From Atrina japonica (Eukaryota; Mollusca; Bivalvia; Pterioida; Pinnidae), in the NCBI GenBank assembly GCA_030159075.1, contig BROG01000030.1, forward strand, positions 186,001 to 250,000: a stretch of 64,000 nt of DNA, given 5' to 3'. This document shows positions 63,771 through 64,000 of this stretch, piece by piece. A program made the position numbers and the translations under genes. The notes beneath the pieces are model-generated. The model saw only the letters and a program-made list of their open reading frames with translations. It was not told the origin of the DNA and did not search any database. Every line of letters begins with the position of its first letter. The first letter of the stretch is position 1.

Positions 63771-64000
63771 TATACCAGTCTTTTGAGCTTAAAACCTGAC
63801 AGCTTTGGGTCAAATATCAACATTTCGTATTTTGAAAATTTACACCCATTTTGGTGAGCTTTGTTGTCTTCTGAGAGTTCTTGTTTTCAATTTGTATATG
63901 AAGATACATGTACACTCTTTTTGCTATGCATACATTATATGAACAAACAAAGAAACAATTTGCTTTGGATGCCTCATTTGGTCAGAGCATTTGCTTTGCA

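Overview
The window is a eukaryotic nuclear sequence: AT-rich, intron-containing, and dominated by mobile-element debris. The repeat types (tRNA-derived SINEs, the 'GGCCCATGGGCCTCTTGTT'-type dispersed repeat, TGACCTTTGACCT arrays, CGCCGAGCGGAGCGAGGCG-type repeats) look like those of a bivalve mollusc. That is recollection, not a database match. Only one convincing host gene is visible, a two-exon secreted type-B carboxylesterase-like gene on the minus strand (10647-13605), with a glutamine in the nucleophile elbow and an alanine where the catalytic acid should be.

Layout. 1-2781: a decayed DNA transposon with a SWIM/YqaJ nuclease gene (+) facing a THAP/DDE_4 transposase gene (-). 3.7-10.6 kb: repeats, a LINE fragment and a MITE. 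10.6-13.6 kb: the carboxylesterase. 15.2-15.8 kb: a minisatellite of about 83 bp. 15854-26413 and 26414-45376: two tandem copies of a roughly 5.4-5.7 kb unit that carries an array of ATTACAAATTGCGTCG hairpins and a Harbinger-like fragment. Copy A was later hit by a 5.16-kb LINE (10-bp target duplication) and copy B by a 13.27-kb Polinton-like element (6-bp target duplication). Each copy is the uninterrupted empty-site control for the other. 45.4-64 kb: more repeats, including a truncated hAT, a pogo-like element, a SINE, local duplications, a 73-bp minisatellite and a TGACCT-rich array.

The Polinton-like element (29468-42734) is the centre of interest. It has AG...CT termini, inverted repeats of about 0.6-0.7 kb with nested terminal palindromes, a protein-primed-type family B DNA polymerase with a Vsr-like insert, a possible virion (minor capsid-like) protein, an AT-hook protein, a BIR-domain (IAP-like) protein and a two-zinc-knuckle protein. 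I see no integrase, major capsid, packaging ATPase or protease. Near its ends it has five copies of an RNA motif identical in form to the metazoan replication-dependent histone mRNA 3' stem-loop (GGCCCTTTTCAGGGCC plus ACC), most followed by a purine-rich GAAAAGAAACC downstream element. They lie 3' of five very small genes, four of which form two divergent pairs. None of the small proteins resembles a histone. This suggests that the element makes histone-type, non-polyadenylated, S-phase-coupled messages, which fits an element that must replicate DNA.

The polymerase and capsid-like genes are broken only by single-base frame changes, most of them at homopolymers, and I found no clear in-frame nonsense codon between them. 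Assembly error or a young copy are therefore real possibilities. The LINE ORF2, by contrast, has both indels and at least one apparent nonsense change.
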